Counted from the first letter of the stretch, positions 17,104 to 26,430 are shown. The stretch: DNA of 64,000 nucleotides from Oceanimonas sp. GK1 (GCF_000243075.1 NC_016745.1:2621001-2685000), one strand, 5' to 3'. Notes: generated by a model not told the origin, from the letters alone. Program-made: numbers and translations.

Positions 17104-18825
17104 TCACGCGGGCTCATACTCGCGCAGGCCCACCTTCAGCACCCGGTCACCGTCCACATCCGCCACCGTCCAGATCATGCCGTAGCGCACGAAGTGATCC
17201 CCCACCACCGGGTGACCGCTGTTGTGGGCCAGCATGAAGTCACCCAGGGTCAGATCCTGCTCGGCGGCAGGCACATCCACCCCGTACATCAGCGCCACGT
17301 CACCCATGCGGGCATCGGCATCGAGAATAAAGTCGCCAAAGAAGGTCCGGGCCTTTTCGCGGGCCGCTTCCAGATCGCCCCCAAACATGTTGTTGAGGGT
17401 CTTCAAGTGCGTGCTGCGCCCGATCACACAGAGCATGTCGTTCATCGCCAGGCGGGTACTGCCCGACGCGGGCAGCAGGTTTTCATCCCGGAATACCGCC
17501 GCCACCCGGCAATGGGGCGGAAAGGTCAGCTGGCGTACCACCACGCCGTCGAGGGACTGGCTCTCCACCCGGTAGAGAAACATCTCGAAGTCATCTTCCT
17601 TGAAAATACCCAGCATGGAGCGACGCTTCGGCGCCGGCACCGGCGGAACTTCCACCTCCAGCCAGCGGGCCACCGGCGACAATGTCGAGCCCTGTACCAG
17701 CAGGGAGAACAGCACCACGAAAAAGGCGACGTTAAACAGCAGGCCCCCTTCCTCAATGCCGGCCATCAGCGGAAAGATGGCCAGCACAATGGGCACCGCG
17801 CCCCGCAGCCCGACCCAGGAGATAAAGCCCAGCTCGCGCACATTGAAGCGGAAAAACGGCAGCAGGGAAGCCAGCACCGCCAGCGGCCGGGCCACAAAAA
17901 TCATGGCCAGGGCGATCAGGCTGGCGGGCAGCGCCATGGCCCACATGTCGGTGGGGGAAATCAGCAGCCCCAGCACCAGGAAGAGGCCAATCTGGCTCAG
18001 CCAGGCCAGGCCGTCGAACACCGGCAGAATGGACTCCAGGTTGCGCAACCGGGAATTGCCCAGCACCAGGCCGGCCAGGTACACCGCCAGAAAGCCGCTG
18101 CCTTCCAGCAGCGCGGTCAGGCCAAACAGGGTCAGGCCAAAACCGAACACCAGCAGGGGATACAGACCCGACACCAGGTGGATGCGGCGGATCAGCTGCA
18201 CCAGCAACCGCCCCCCCAGCAGCCCCGCCAGGGCGCCTACCCCCAATTGGGTCAGCAGGAACAGAAGGGCATCGCCCATGCTGTTCATCTCCCCGGTGAT
18301 CAGGGCAATCAGGGTCAGGGTGAGAAAGATGGCCATGGGATCGTTGGTGCCCGACTCAATCTCCAGGGAGGCGCCCACCCGCTGGTTGAGCTGCATACCC
18401 CGGCCACCGAGCAGGGAGAACACCGCCGCCGCATCGGTGGAGCCGACAATGGCCCCCAGCAACAGCCCCTGCAACCAGCCCAGATCGAGGATATACACCG
18501 CCAGCAGGCCGGTAATGCCGCTGGTGATGACCACGCCCAGGGTGGCCAGGCTGAGCGCCGGCTTGAGCCCCACGCGAAAGGTGTCCATGCGGGTGCGCAT
18601 GCCACCGTCCAGCAAAATAATGGCCAGGGCCAGGTTGCCCACACTGTAGGCCAGGGAATAACTCTCGAACTGTATGCCGCCGGGGCCGCTTTCACCGGCC
18701 AGCATGCCGAGTAACAGGAAAATAAGCAGAATGGGAATGCCCGAGCGGGCCGACACCAGGGTGGCCAGCACACTCAGACCCAGCAAGACGCCGGTCAGCA
18801 AAAACAGGTGTTCGATATTATCCAA
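17104..18825 (-). CDS. cvrA: potassium/proton antiporter of the CvrA (NhaP2) family
   Basis: A 573-aa inner-membrane CPA1 antiporter with about 12 membrane segments in the first 390 residues. The core motif GSTDAAAVFSLL lies near residue 129, and SLEIESGTNDPMAIF near residues 152-166 (transport Asp in NDP). The cytoplasmic tail has a TrkA_C-like domain (DGVVVRQLTFPPHCRVAAVFRDENLLPASG) and a CorC/HlyC-like end (DFMLAHNSGHPVVGDHF). By family it exchanges K+ or Na+ for protons and helps at low osmolarity or high pH. The start ATG at 18825 is followed directly by MDNIEHLFLLTG. Confidence 0.93.
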   Translation of the reverse strand: MDNIEHLFLLTGVLLGLSVLATLVSARSGIPILLIFLLLGMLAGESGPGGIQFESYSLAYSVGNLALAIILLDGGMRTRMDTFRVGLKPALSLATLGVVITSGITGLLAVYILDLGWLQGLLLGAIVGSTDAAAVFSLLGGRGMQLNQRVGASLEIESGTNDPMAIFLTLTLIALITGEMNSMGDALLFLLTQLGVGALAGLLGGRLLVQLIRRIHLVSGLYPLLVFGFGLTLFGLTALLEGSGFLAVYLAGLVLGNSRLRNLESILPVFDGLAWLSQIGLFLVLGLLISPTDMWAMALPASLIALAMIFVARPLAVLASLLPFFRFNVRELGFISWVGLRGAVPIVLAIFPLMAGIEEGGLLFNVAFFVVLFSLLVQGSTLSPVARWLEVEVPPVPAPKRRSMLGIFKEDDFEMFLYRVESQSLDGVVVRQLTFPPHCRVAAVFRDENLLPASGSTRLAMNDMLCVIGRSTHLKTLNNMFGGDLEAAREKARTFFGDFILDADARMGDVALMYGVDVPAAEQDLTLGDFMLAHNSGHPVVGDHFVRYGMIWTVADVDGDRVLKVGLREYEPA

Positions 18826-18883
18826 TATGGTTATTCCAGTGCTTTTTTAGATTTGAATGTTATATCACACTCAAAGGCCACTC

Positions 18884-18932
18884 CAATAAGTGAATTTTTA
18901 ATGATTTTTTAAAAATATAAATTCACTTATTG
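18884..18932. repeat. 14-bp perfect AT-rich inverted repeat
   Basis: CAATAAGTGAATTT (18884-18897) and its exact complement (18919-18932) are separated by 21 AT-rich bases. The right arm holds the last codons and stop of the macrodomain gene. It lacks the GC-rich stem of a normal terminator but could end transcription or bind a protein. Confidence 0.6.
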
Positions 18933-19462
18933 CTGGTTTTCTTCACCAGTATACGTTCGTAGCAGGCCAGATCGGCCGCGCTGAACAACACAAAGCGCAC
19001 CCGCCTGACACTGGGGCAGTCCGCCAGGGCAGCCAGTACCGTCTCGATGGCAATCTGTGCCGCCGGCTCAGCAGGATAACCGAAAATGCCGGTGGCGATC
19101 GCAGGAAAGGCCACCGACGCCCGTCTTTTTTGTGCGACCAGCGCCATGGCCTGGCGGTAACAGGAAGCCAGCAGCGCAGCGGCGGGCTCGTCCACACCGT
19201 ACACCGGCCCCAGGCAGTGAATAACATGGCGGTTGGGCAGAAGGTGGCCGCCGGTGATCACCGCTTCCCCCGGTTGGATTGGCGCCAGCCGCCGGCACTC
19301 CTGCGCCAGTCCGGGCCCGGCCGCCCGGTGAATGGCCCCGGCCACGCCGCCGCCGGGCAACAGGGCGCCGTTGGCGGCATTGACGATCACCTCGATGTCC
19401 GGCTGTTGAGTAATATCCCCCTGCACGCATTCCACACATACCCCGTGTTGCACTATTTGCAT
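18923..19462 (-). CDS. macrodomain protein (YmdB-like ADP-ribose hydrolase)
   Basis: A 179-aa macrodomain protein. It has the ligand loop VIVNAANGALLPGGGVAGAIHRAAG near residues 25-49 and GIFGYPAEPAAQIA near residue 128. By family it removes ADP-ribose from proteins or deacetylates O-acetyl-ADP-ribose. The ATG at 19462 has GGAGG six bases upstream. An in-frame start ten residues earlier has no ribosome site. The gene for a putative zincin lies 104 bases upstream on the same strand. Confidence 0.9.
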   Translation of the reverse strand: MQIVQHGVCVECVQGDITQQPDIEVIVNAANGALLPGGGVAGAIHRAAGPGLAQECRRLAPIQPGEAVITGGHLLPNRHVIHCLGPVYGVDEPAAALLASCYRQAMALVAQKRRASVAFPAIATGIFGYPAEPAAQIAIETVLAALADCPSVRRVRFVLFSAADLACYERILVKKTSNK

Positions 19463-19566
19463 CTGTGACCTCCGTTCCTCTGGCCCGACCAACGTCCCGG
19501 TTTCAGCTTAGGGGGTATTCCGACATCGCACCTTTATGGCGCTGGGGAGCGACGCAATGCTATTCA

Positions 19567-20376
19567 CTAGCAAAGCGCGCCTTCATCCGTCTGCTGGCGA
19601 GCCAGGGCCGCGCCAAGCGTACGAAAATAACGGCCAAAGGCCACATTGCAGCGGGCGCGTTGCGCGCCCTGAGGATAAAGCCCGAGTTCCGCTTCCCGGG
19701 TAGCCCTGGTGCCCTTTACCAGAAAACCATTCTTGATGGCCGCATCCTGCACAAAGGCTTCAAAGGCCCGGGCACACAGCTCTTCCGGCCGGCTGAAATA
19801 CACCATGCCCTGCTGTTCATCCACCCTGGCCGAGGCATGGAACTGCGGGCTGGGTGTGCTGCCGTCTGCGCTGAGCAGGACGGCTTCAAAACAATCGAAC
19901 AACAGGCGGTTGAGCGGATGCACCACGGGGGTGGCATTATCAAGCCAGGCCCGGGATGCCAGGGTAGCCCCGGTCACGCCCACCAGGGCCTTGCCGGCCA
20001 TATAATGGTCAAAGGCATGAAACCATTCGTGCGCTATGCTGCCTTGGCCGGCATGCTTGGCCAAGGCAAAGCTGCGGGTAGCCGGGTTGTAGTGGGCACT
20101 GACACCAGGCCGGCCGCCAGTGCCATATTGCAGTGACAAGGTGCCACGCAACGAAATCAGGGATTCGGGCCCTTGCAGGATCAGCATGAGGTCACACAAT
20201 GCATTATAAAAATGTGCGGCTGCGCGGTCTCGCTCCGCGCGAGTCACCCAGCGCCCAATTTCAATGCTGCGAAAGTCAAAGCGCCGACGAATGAATACAA
20301 AATCCACCGGCATCCCCTGCGCATGATCGGGACCGTTACGATAAAAGCGTCCTGATTTGTATCCTCTCTCATCCAT
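19567..20376 (-). CDS. putative zinc metallopeptidase, CLCA_X/LPD1-like
   Basis: A 269-aa protein without a signal peptide. The zincin motif HEWFH (HExxH) lies within GSIAHEWFHAFDHYMAG near residues 113-128. The flanking segments DHAQGMPVDFVFIRRRFDFRSIEIGRW and PEELCARAFEAFVQDAAIKNGFL resemble a conserved gammaproteobacterial family I know as CLCA_X, related to large-polyvalent-protein domain 1. The conserved Glu in ELCARAFEA could be the third zinc ligand. The substrate is unknown. GC is slightly lower than in the flanking genes. Confidence 0.6.
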   Translation of the reverse strand: MDERGYKSGRFYRNGPDHAQGMPVDFVFIRRRFDFRSIEIGRWVTRAERDRAAAHFYNALCDLMLILQGPESLISLRGTLSLQYGTGGRPGVSAHYNPATRSFALAKHAGQGSIAHEWFHAFDHYMAGKALVGVTGATLASRAWLDNATPVVHPLNRLLFDCFEAVLLSADGSTPSPQFHASARVDEQQGMVYFSRPEELCARAFEAFVQDAAIKNGFLVKGTRATREAELGLYPQGAQRARCNVAFGRYFRTLGAALARQQTDEGALC

Positions 20377-20457
20377 CGCCTGATTTGATAGCTCATTCGC
20401 TCTATGACGGTCAAATCATACTGTCATTTCTTTCGGTATAAAACGGCGGCTATCGGG

Positions 20458-20619
20458 TCAGGGCCGCCTGCGCCCGGTAAACAGGCTGATAATAAACAAG
20501 ACGATACCCACCACAAACACCAGCTTGGCAGCACCGGCGGCGGTACCGGCCACGCCACTAAAACCCAGCAAGGCGGCCATCACGGCGATGACCAGAAAGA
20601 TAATTCCCCATCGAAACAT
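20458..20619 (-). CDS. small DUF1328 membrane protein (YtjA family)
   Basis: A 53-aa inner-membrane protein with two hydrophobic segments ([16 protein letters not shown] and [16 protein letters not shown]) and a basic tail (TGRRRP). Family function is unknown; members are often near stress genes. AGGA precedes the ATG at 20619 by eight bases. It lies 64 bases downstream of the OsmY-like gene on the same strand, probably the same transcript. Confidence 0.87.
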   Translation of the reverse strand: MFRWGIIFLVIAVMAALLGFSGVAGTAAGAAKLVFVVGIVLFIISLFTGRRRP

Positions 20620-20683
20620 GGTTGATTTCCTGCGTTCAGACATGATGGACGATGGCCACCTGCCGACGCAGGTGGCCCCTGGC

Positions 20684-21310
20684 TCAGTGCACTACCTTGA
20701 TGTCGTTTTTAACGGTATCCACACCGTCTATGTTGCGGGCAAGGTTCGCCGCCTGCGCAGCCTGCTCAGGACTGTCCACTTCCCCACTCAGGTGTACCAC
20801 ACCGTTGTCGGTTTCCACGCTGACGGCGGTACCGGCCACCACAGGATCGGCCAATAACACCGCCTTGATTTTGCCGGTAATCAGGGCATCCCCCGCCAAC
20901 CCTGCCAGAGAGTCGTCTTCAGGGGTGCCGGCTTCCCTGACATGCAGTTGATCGTCAACCGACACCACCCCCTTGACGCCCTCGGCAATCCCAACGGCAC
21001 GTTCTGCCTGCGCTTGTGCCGGCACAAAGCCGCTCAGCACGACCCGGCCCTGGGTCGTTTCCACTGAAATATCGACGCTGGCAACGGCGTCATCATTCAG
21101 CAATGCCGACTTTACCTTACCGGTGATCATGCTGTCGTTCATAAAACCGCCCGCTTGCTTTACCGCCTGTTCTGCCTTGTCTGCGGTCTGTTCGGCGGTC
21201 GCCTCCGCTTTTCCAGCCAGAGATTCATTGGCCAGCGCACTGCCCGCCACCATGATGGAACTCATTACTACAGCCAGTACGGAACGGGAAAATATTGATT
21301 TGTTAGTCAT
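20684..21310 (-). CDS. OsmY-like periplasmic protein with two BON domains
   Basis: A 208-aa protein with a signal peptide ([21 protein letters not shown]). A charged helical linker (residues ~25-55) is followed by two BON domains (~57-125 and ~137-208), each with the pattern [10 protein letters not shown]...V.L.G.V. By analogy with OsmY it binds or stabilises envelope proteins or lipids under osmotic stress. GGAAGAG precedes the ATG at 21310. The next gene encodes a DUF1328 protein, a typical stress pairing. Confidence 0.88.
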   Translation of the reverse strand: MTNKSIFSRSVLAVVMSSIMVAGSALANESLAGKAEATAEQTADKAEQAVKQAGGFMNDSMITGKVKSALLNDDAVASVDISVETTQGRVVLSGFVPAQAQAERAVGIAEGVKGVVSVDDQLHVREAGTPEDDSLAGLAGDALITGKIKAVLLADPVVAGTAVSVETDNGVVHLSGEVDSPEQAAQAANLARNIDGVDTVKNDIKVVH

Positions 21311-21674
21311 GCTCTCTTCCTCCGGTTGTAACCTGATGTCCCCTGCGGGGCCCATGACTGATACGCCGGCCTGAGGCCCGCTGCATCAGTGCCCCTTCAC
21401 TATTGAATTCGCCCGTTATCTTTTCAAGGCGGATGAAAACACCCGCGAACAGGCCTGACGGAGCATTATGGCGACAATACGGAAAAGAGGCTTATATGAG
21501 GCCCATTCATTTAATAAACTCTATTAAAAACAAAAAGTTAAAAAGCAGAACAAGATCGCGACAAACGCCGACAGAGCAAGGCGGCGGCCCTGGCTGTCAT
21601 GATGCCGTCACATTGTAATAAAACCGTCATATTGAGACGGCATAGTGCGCCCATCATGACGATGAGGATGTACC
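21311..21674. other. intergenic region between osmY-like gene and Na/Pi symporter
   Basis: This stretch is AT-rich compared with its surroundings. It contains the Pho box described separately, near its right end. A lysine/arginine-rich open frame at 21403-21618 has no ribosome site and no recognisable family. No RNA gene was recognised. Confidence 0.5.
21594..21611 (+). promoter_or_regulatory. Pho box upstream of the Na/Pi symporter
   Basis: CTGTCAT (21594-21600), four bases, then CCGTCAC (21605-21611). These are two 7-base direct repeats 11 bases apart, matching the PhoB consensus CTGTCAT-N4-CTGTCAC at all but one position. A third half-site CCGTCAT lies at 21624-21630. Confidence 0.7.
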
Positions 21675-22838
21675 ATGAGCCCTGAAACCTCCGCCCTCCC
21701 CGCCTCCGCCGCCACCAGCCAAAGCACTCCCCGCTGGTTGTCCTGGCTGCTGGTGGCCGCCCTGGTTTACCTGCTGCTGGCCGCCGTCGGCGCCATTGGT
21801 GCCGGCTTTAAAGCCGCAGCCGGAGAGGATGCCAAGGCCCTGTTTGAATTTGCTTCCAACCCCGTGATTGCCCTGATTATCGGGGTCGTGGCCACGGCGC
21901 TGATCCAGAGCTCCAGCACCGTGACGTCCATCATCGTCGGCATGGTGGCCGGCGGCCTGCCAGTGGCCATTGCCATTCCCATGGTGATGGGCGCCAACAT
22001 CGGCACTTCGCTCACCAGCACCCTGGTCAGCCTGGGCCATGTGCGCAACGGCGAGGAATTTCGCCGTGCCTTTTCCGCCGCCACCGTGCATGACAGCTTT
22101 AACCTGCTGGCGGTGGCCATCGTGTTGCCGCTGGAGCTGTTGTTCCAGCCCCTGGCCCGCGCCTCCGAGTGGCTGGCCGGCCTGCTGGTAAGCGATGCCA
22201 GCATGAGCCTGGGCAATATCAACTTTATGAAAGCCATGCTGGCCCCCGCCACCGGCCTGCTGAAAGACAGCGTGGCCTGGCTACCCGGCGTCTGGTCCGG
22301 GGTGGCGCTCATTCTGCTGGGCATTAGTCTGATCCTGATGGTGGTGACCCAGATTGGCCGGGTGCTGCGTTCCCTGATGGCCGGCCGGGCCATGGGCATA
22401 CTGCGCACCGCCGTGGGGCGCGGTCCGGTGTCGGGCATGGCGTCGGGCACCCTGGTCACCGTGCTGGTACAGTCGTCCTCCACCACCACCTCGCTGATCG
22501 TGCCCCTGGCCGGCTCCGGCATGTTCAGCCTGAAGCAGGTCTATCCCTTTATTCTGGGCAGCAACATCGGCACCACCATCACCGCCCTGCTGGCGGCCAC
22601 CGCCATCACCGGCGCCTCGGCCATGGTGGCGCTGCAAATCGCCCTGGTACACCTGCTGTTCAACGTGATGGCCATTGCCCTCATCTATATGCTGCCGCTG
22701 CTGCGCTCCCTGCCCATGCACATGGCCGAGCAGCTGGCTGCCCTGGCCCAGCGCAACAAGGGCTATGTGGCGGCTTATATCGGCGGCGTTTTCTTCGTCC
22801 TGCCCCTGGGGCTGGTCGGCCTCAGTCAGTGGCTGTAA
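21675..22838 (+). CDS. Na+/phosphate symporter family protein
   Basis: A 387-aa inner-membrane protein of the NptA/PNaS family. It contains the two inverted Na/Pi repeats, each with a QSSS motif: LIQSSSTVTSIIVGM near residue 76 and LVQSSSTTTSLIVPL near residue 268. The repeats also carry GANIGTSLTS and GSNIGTTITA. It is expected to import (or balance) phosphate with Na+. AGGA precedes the ATG. The upstream Pho box suggests induction on phosphate limitation by PhoB. Confidence 0.93.
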   Translation: MSPETSALPASAATSQSTPRWLSWLLVAALVYLLLAAVGAIGAGFKAAAGEDAKALFEFASNPVIALIIGVVATALIQSSSTVTSIIVGMVAGGLPVAIAIPMVMGANIGTSLTSTLVSLGHVRNGEEFRRAFSAATVHDSFNLLAVAIVLPLELLFQPLARASEWLAGLLVSDASMSLGNINFMKAMLAPATGLLKDSVAWLPGVWSGVALILLGISLILMVVTQIGRVLRSLMAGRAMGILRTAVGRGPVSGMASGTLVTVLVQSSSTTTSLIVPLAGSGMFSLKQVYPFILGSNIGTTITALLAATAITGASAMVALQIALVHLLFNVMAIALIYMLPLLRSLPMHMAEQLAALAQRNKGYVAAYIGGVFFVLPLGLVGLSQWL

Positions 22839-22939
22839 GCACGTTCGGCTGAGCGCTTCCGCGCTCCGCAGGGGCGGTGGTGTTATCACAGGCAGGCCGC
22901 TAGAATGGCGCCTGCTTTTTTATTGCCGGACAACACGCC

Positions 22940-23878
22940 ATGGACATCACCGCCCTGCCCGCTTTCAAGGCCCACCTGCACACCGCCCTTGCCGAACCGC
23001 CCACCGAGGTTCGCCGGCTGTTTCACGGCCGGGGCCGGCGCTGGCCGGGGCTGGAGCAACTGACCGTGGACTGGCTCGACGGCCAGGTACTGGTGAGCCT
23101 GTTCCGGGAGCCGGAACCCGCCTTTTTGAACGAATTGCACGGCCTGTTCAATGAGCTGGTGGCCACGGCGGTATGGCAACAAAGCGGTGCCACCGCCCTG
23201 CTGCTGCAACACCGCAGCCGCGAGGGCTCACCGCTGGAGGTGGTATGGGGGGAACTGGAGGCCAGCCCGGTGGTGCGCGAGCACGGCCTGAAATACCGGC
23301 TGACCCTGGGCCGCAACCAGAATCACGGCCTGTTTCTGGACATGCGCCTGGGCCGGCAGTGGGTACGGCAGCAGGCCGAAGGCAAACGGGTGCTGAACCT
23401 CTTTGCCTACACTTGCGGGTTTTCCGTGGCCGCCATCGCCGGCGGCGCCGAGCGGGTCGTGAACCTGGACATGGCCAAGTCGTCCCTGGCCCGGGGCCGG
23501 GACAACCATCGTCTCAACGGCCACGATCTGGGCAAGGTCGGCTTTCTTGGCCACGAGTTGTTCAAATCCTGGGGCAAGGTGCGCAAGCTGGGCCCTTATG
23601 AGCTCATCATTATCGATCCGCCGTCCTTTCAGAAAGGCAGTTTTGCCCTGAGCCGGGATTACGGCAAGATACTGCGCCGGCTGCCGGAGCTGCTTACTCC
23701 CTGTGGCCAGGTGCTGGCCTGTGTCAATGATCCGGATATCCACAGTCAGTTCCTGATTGACGGCATGGCCGAGCAGGCGCCGGGGCTGCGCTATGTGACG
23801 CGCCTCGACAACCCGCCCGAATTTGCCGACATCGACCCCGAGGCCGGGCTCAAGGCGCTGGTGTTCGCTCAGGGGTAA
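22940..23878 (+). CDS. class I SAM-dependent methyltransferase (RlmI/RlmK-like)
   Basis: A 312-aa protein with a Methyltrans_SAM domain. Motif I is VLNLFAYTCGFSVAAIAGGA near residue 155. VVNLDMAKSSLARG follows, and the catalytic-site region is IIIDPPSFQKGSF near residue 222. This architecture is that of 23S rRNA cytosine/guanosine methyltransferases and relatives, but the N-terminal PUA domain of RlmI is absent. The target is therefore uncertain. It converges on the SBF-type transporter gene with a 29-base overlap. Confidence 0.82.
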   Translation: MDITALPAFKAHLHTALAEPPTEVRRLFHGRGRRWPGLEQLTVDWLDGQVLVSLFREPEPAFLNELHGLFNELVATAVWQQSGATALLLQHRSREGSPLEVVWGELEASPVVREHGLKYRLTLGRNQNHGLFLDMRLGRQWVRQQAEGKRVLNLFAYTCGFSVAAIAGGAERVVNLDMAKSSLARGRDNHRLNGHDLGKVGFLGHELFKSWGKVRKLGPYELIIIDPPSFQKGSFALSRDYGKILRRLPELLTPCGQVLACVNDPDIHSQFLIDGMAEQAPGLRYVTRLDNPPEFADIDPEAGLKALVFAQG

Positions 23879-24854
23879 GGGCCGGCTCACGCTCACGGGC
23901 GTATTTTTGTGCCAGCACCGCACACACCATCAGCTGGATCTGGTGAAAAATCATCAGCGGCAGCAAGGCCGGCCCCAGCATGGCGCCGGCAAACAGCACC
24001 TTGGCCATGGGCACCCCCGTGGCCATGCTCTTTTTGGAGCCGCCAAAGACGATGGTGATGCGGTCTTCCCGGTTAAAACCCAGCCGCCGGCCAAGCCAGG
24101 CGGTCAACCAGAGGATCAGCGCCAGCAGGCCGCAGCACGCCAGGGTCAGCATCACCAGTTTCGACCACGACACCGTGTGCCACAGTCCTTCCACCACGGA
24201 GGCACTCAGCGCCGTGTACACCACCAGCAGAATGGAGCCCTGATCCACCCGGCCCAGCCAGGCCCGGTTGCGGTCCACAAAACCGCCAATGACCGGCCGC
24301 AGCAGATGGCCGGCGGCAAAGGGCAGCAGCAGCTGGGCGCTGATGGACACAATGGAGTCAAGCGGCGACACCGCCTCGCCGGCCTGCAGATTGAGCAACG
24401 CCGCTACCAGCAAGGGGGTGAGCACGATGCCGAGAATACTGGAGGCGGACGCACTGCACACCGCCGCCGGCACATTGCCCCCGGCCAGCGAGGTAAAGGC
24501 AATGGCCGACTGCACCGTGCCCGGCAGCACACACAAAAACAGCACTCCCATGTACAGCGGCTCTCCCAGCAGCGGCAACAACAGCGGCTTGAGCAAGAGG
24601 CCAAGCAGCGGAAACAGCGCAAAGGTACAGCCAAACACCAGCACATGCAGCCGCCAGTGGGTGGCACCGGCCACGATGGCCTGGCGGGACAGCTTGGCGC
24701 CGTGCATAAAAAACAGCAGGGCAATGGCGGCGGTAGTGAGATGATTAAAAAACACCGCGCCCTGGCCCTCGGCCGGCAACAGACTGGCCGCGGCCACCAC
24801 CGCCAGCAGGATCAGCGTAAAGTTATCAAACAGCAGTCGTAACATTCTGAACAT
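23850..24854 (-). CDS. bile acid:sodium symporter family protein (YfeH-like)
   Basis: A 334-aa inner-membrane protein with about 10 segments, SBF-like family (PF13593). Recognised from FFMHGAKLSRQAI, LCVLPGTVQSAIAFTSLAGGN and FGGSKKSMATGVPMA. The substrate is unknown for this branch. AGGA lies seven bases before the start ATG. It is divergent from an AraC regulator (75 bases apart), which probably controls it. Confidence 0.88.
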   Translation of the reverse strand: MFRMLRLLFDNFTLILLAVVAAASLLPAEGQGAVFFNHLTTAAIALLFFMHGAKLSRQAIVAGATHWRLHVLVFGCTFALFPLLGLLLKPLLLPLLGEPLYMGVLFLCVLPGTVQSAIAFTSLAGGNVPAAVCSASASSILGIVLTPLLVAALLNLQAGEAVSPLDSIVSISAQLLLPFAAGHLLRPVIGGFVDRNRAWLGRVDQGSILLVVYTALSASVVEGLWHTVSWSKLVMLTLACCGLLALILWLTAWLGRRLGFNREDRITIVFGGSKKSMATGVPMAKVLFAGAMLGPALLPLMIFHQIQLMVCAVLAQKYAREREPALTPERTPAP

Positions 24855-24929
24855 TTCAGCATCCTGATTGTGACAAGGTCGGTGAGCATTATAATTGGAA
24901 CCTCCTTATGACTTTATCGGCAAAAAGAG

Positions 24930-25733
24930 ATGGAATGTCGCCAAAAAGACAACCAGCAACAGCTGCTTGACCAGCTCGCGCAACTGGAAACGTTGCCAAG
25001 ACCCGTGCTGGGGCAGCGGTTATCGCTGCCCAACCAGGCCATTCACGCTCACCACGCCCATCCCTGGATACAACTGTCCTATGCCGCGGCAGGCGTGGTC
25101 ACGGTGGAAACCCCGCGGGCCCGCTTTGTGGCACCGCCGAACCGGGCGGTGTGGATACCGCCCGGCCTTAAGCACGGGGTGCACTGCGCCGCCGGCACCC
25201 AGATTCGCAGCCTGTATATCACGCCCGCGGTCGTGTCCTGCCGCCCCTGCGAGGTGGTGGAAATCAGCCCGCTGCTTCGGGAGCTGATCCTGGCCTTCAG
25301 CGACGTTGAGGTGGAATATGACGAAGCCGGCGCCGAGGGCAGGCTGGTGACGGTGATGCTGGATCAACTGGCGGTCGCCCCGGCCTGCGCCCTGATGCTG
25401 CCCTGGCCCGACGACAACGCCCTGGCCGGCATTTGCCACTACCTGGCCGCCCACCCGGACTGCCGCCAGCCCATGAGTCATTTCAGCGCGCCGCTGGGTG
25501 TCAGCGACAAGACCCTGGGGCGATATTTCATCCGCCATACCGGCATGAGCTTTCGCCAGTGGCGCCAGCGCGCCCGGCTGCTGGCCGCCCTGCCCCTGCT
25601 GGAGCAAAACCTGCGCATTACCGACGTGGCGCTGGAATGCGGCTACGACAGCCTGTCGGCCTTTATTGCCGCCTTTGGTGACCTGCTGGGCTGCACGCCG
25701 GGGGAGTATGTGCGCAGCAGGGAGCAAAACTGA
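24930..25733 (+). CDS. AraC-family transcriptional regulator with cupin sensor
   Basis: A 267-aa protein. The N-terminal cupin (residues ~20-110) includes HAHHAHPWIQLSYAAAGVVTVET and FVAPPNRAVWIPPGLKHGV. The C-terminal double HTH (residues ~165-262) has LGVSDKTLGRYFIRHTGMSFRQWRQRARL and the second helix pair with YDSLSAFIAAFGDLLGCTPGEY. This type often represses or activates the divergent transporter gene. Here that is the SBF-like symporter. Confidence 0.93.
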   Translation: MECRQKDNQQQLLDQLAQLETLPRPVLGQRLSLPNQAIHAHHAHPWIQLSYAAAGVVTVETPRARFVAPPNRAVWIPPGLKHGVHCAAGTQIRSLYITPAVVSCRPCEVVEISPLLRELILAFSDVEVEYDEAGAEGRLVTVMLDQLAVAPACALMLPWPDDNALAGICHYLAAHPDCRQPMSHFSAPLGVSDKTLGRYFIRHTGMSFRQWRQRARLLAALPLLEQNLRITDVALECGYDSLSAFIAAFGDLLGCTPGEYVRSREQN

Positions 25734-25788
25734 AAATCATAAGCCTGCTGCTCCATATGCAATGCGAAGCAGCAGCAGGGTTACCTCC

Positions 25789-25855
25789 GCCGACACGCTT
25801 CAAGCCCATCCATGGGACGCTCGGCACATGCCGTCCTTGGCATGTGACGGTCGGC
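25789..25855. repeat. three-stem structured repeat, copy 2
   Basis: The outer stem is GCCGAC (25789-25794) with GTCGGC (25850-25855). Inner hairpins are CCCA-TCCA-TGGG (25805-25816) and CACATGCC with GGCATGTG (25825-25846). The unpaired linkers ACGCTTCAAG and ACGCTCGG nearly match copy 1 at 3642-3715, while stem bases differ in compensating pairs. It lies between the convergent araC-like and lrp-like genes. Confidence 0.75.
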
Positions 25856-25946
25856 TCCGGTAATCCCTGCTGCTACTTCGTGAAACTCCGGCGCTACCTG
25901 CCACTGAGTTTTTCTATTCCCCAGTCCCCAATCCCCTTTTTTGCCC

Positions 25947-26411
25947 CTACTCCCTCGCCGTTAACGGCAAAGCCGTGGTGTACTTGATTTGCTCCATGGC
26001 GAAGCTGGAGGTGATGTTCGACAGCCCTTCGGTGCTGTTGATGAGCTTTTTGTAGAAACGGTCAAAGGCGGCAATGTCGGCCACCACCACTCTGAGCATA
26101 TAGTCCCACTCGCCTGACATGCGGTAAAACTCCACCACTTCGTCAAAGGCGGTGACCGTTTCGGCAAAGCGCGCCAGCCAGCGGCTGTCGTGGTGCTGGG
26201 TCTTGATCTGTACAAACACCGACAGGCCCAGCCCCAGCCGTTCGGCGTCAAGCAGCGCCACCCGGCCGCGAATGTAACCGGCTTCTTCCAGCCGCTTGAC
26301 CCGCTTCCAGCAGGGCGTGGTGGACAGGTTCACCGCCTCCGCCAGATCCTTCAGGGCCAGGGTGGCGTCCTGCTGCAACAGGGCCAGAATATGACGATCG
26401 AAATTATCCAT
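25947..26411 (-). CDS. Lrp/AsnC-family regulator (DecR/CyuR-like)
   Basis: About 154 aa. It has an N-terminal HTH ([47 protein letters not shown] contains the typical STTPCWKRV recognition helix) and a C-terminal RAM ligand domain ([19 protein letters not shown]). It is divergent from a PLP enzyme of the cysteine-synthase family. This recalls the Lrp-type cysteine-sensing regulators that control cysteine breakdown. ATGs at 26411 and 26417 and a GTG at 26426 are all possible; none has a strong ribosome site. Confidence 0.9.
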   Translation of the reverse strand: MDNFDRHILALLQQDATLALKDLAEAVNLSTTPCWKRVKRLEEAGYIRGRVALLDAERLGLGLSVFVQIKTQHHDSRWLARFAETVTAFDEVVEFYRMSGEWDYMLRVVVADIAAFDRFYKKLINSTEGLSNITSSFAMEQIKYTTALPLTARE

Positions 26412-26430
26412 TGGCATTGCCGCCACTCAA

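Noticed and set aside
21403-21618. 71-codon basic frame upstream of the Na/Pi symporter
   Set aside because: No ribosome site, low-complexity basic sequence, and it overlaps the Pho box.
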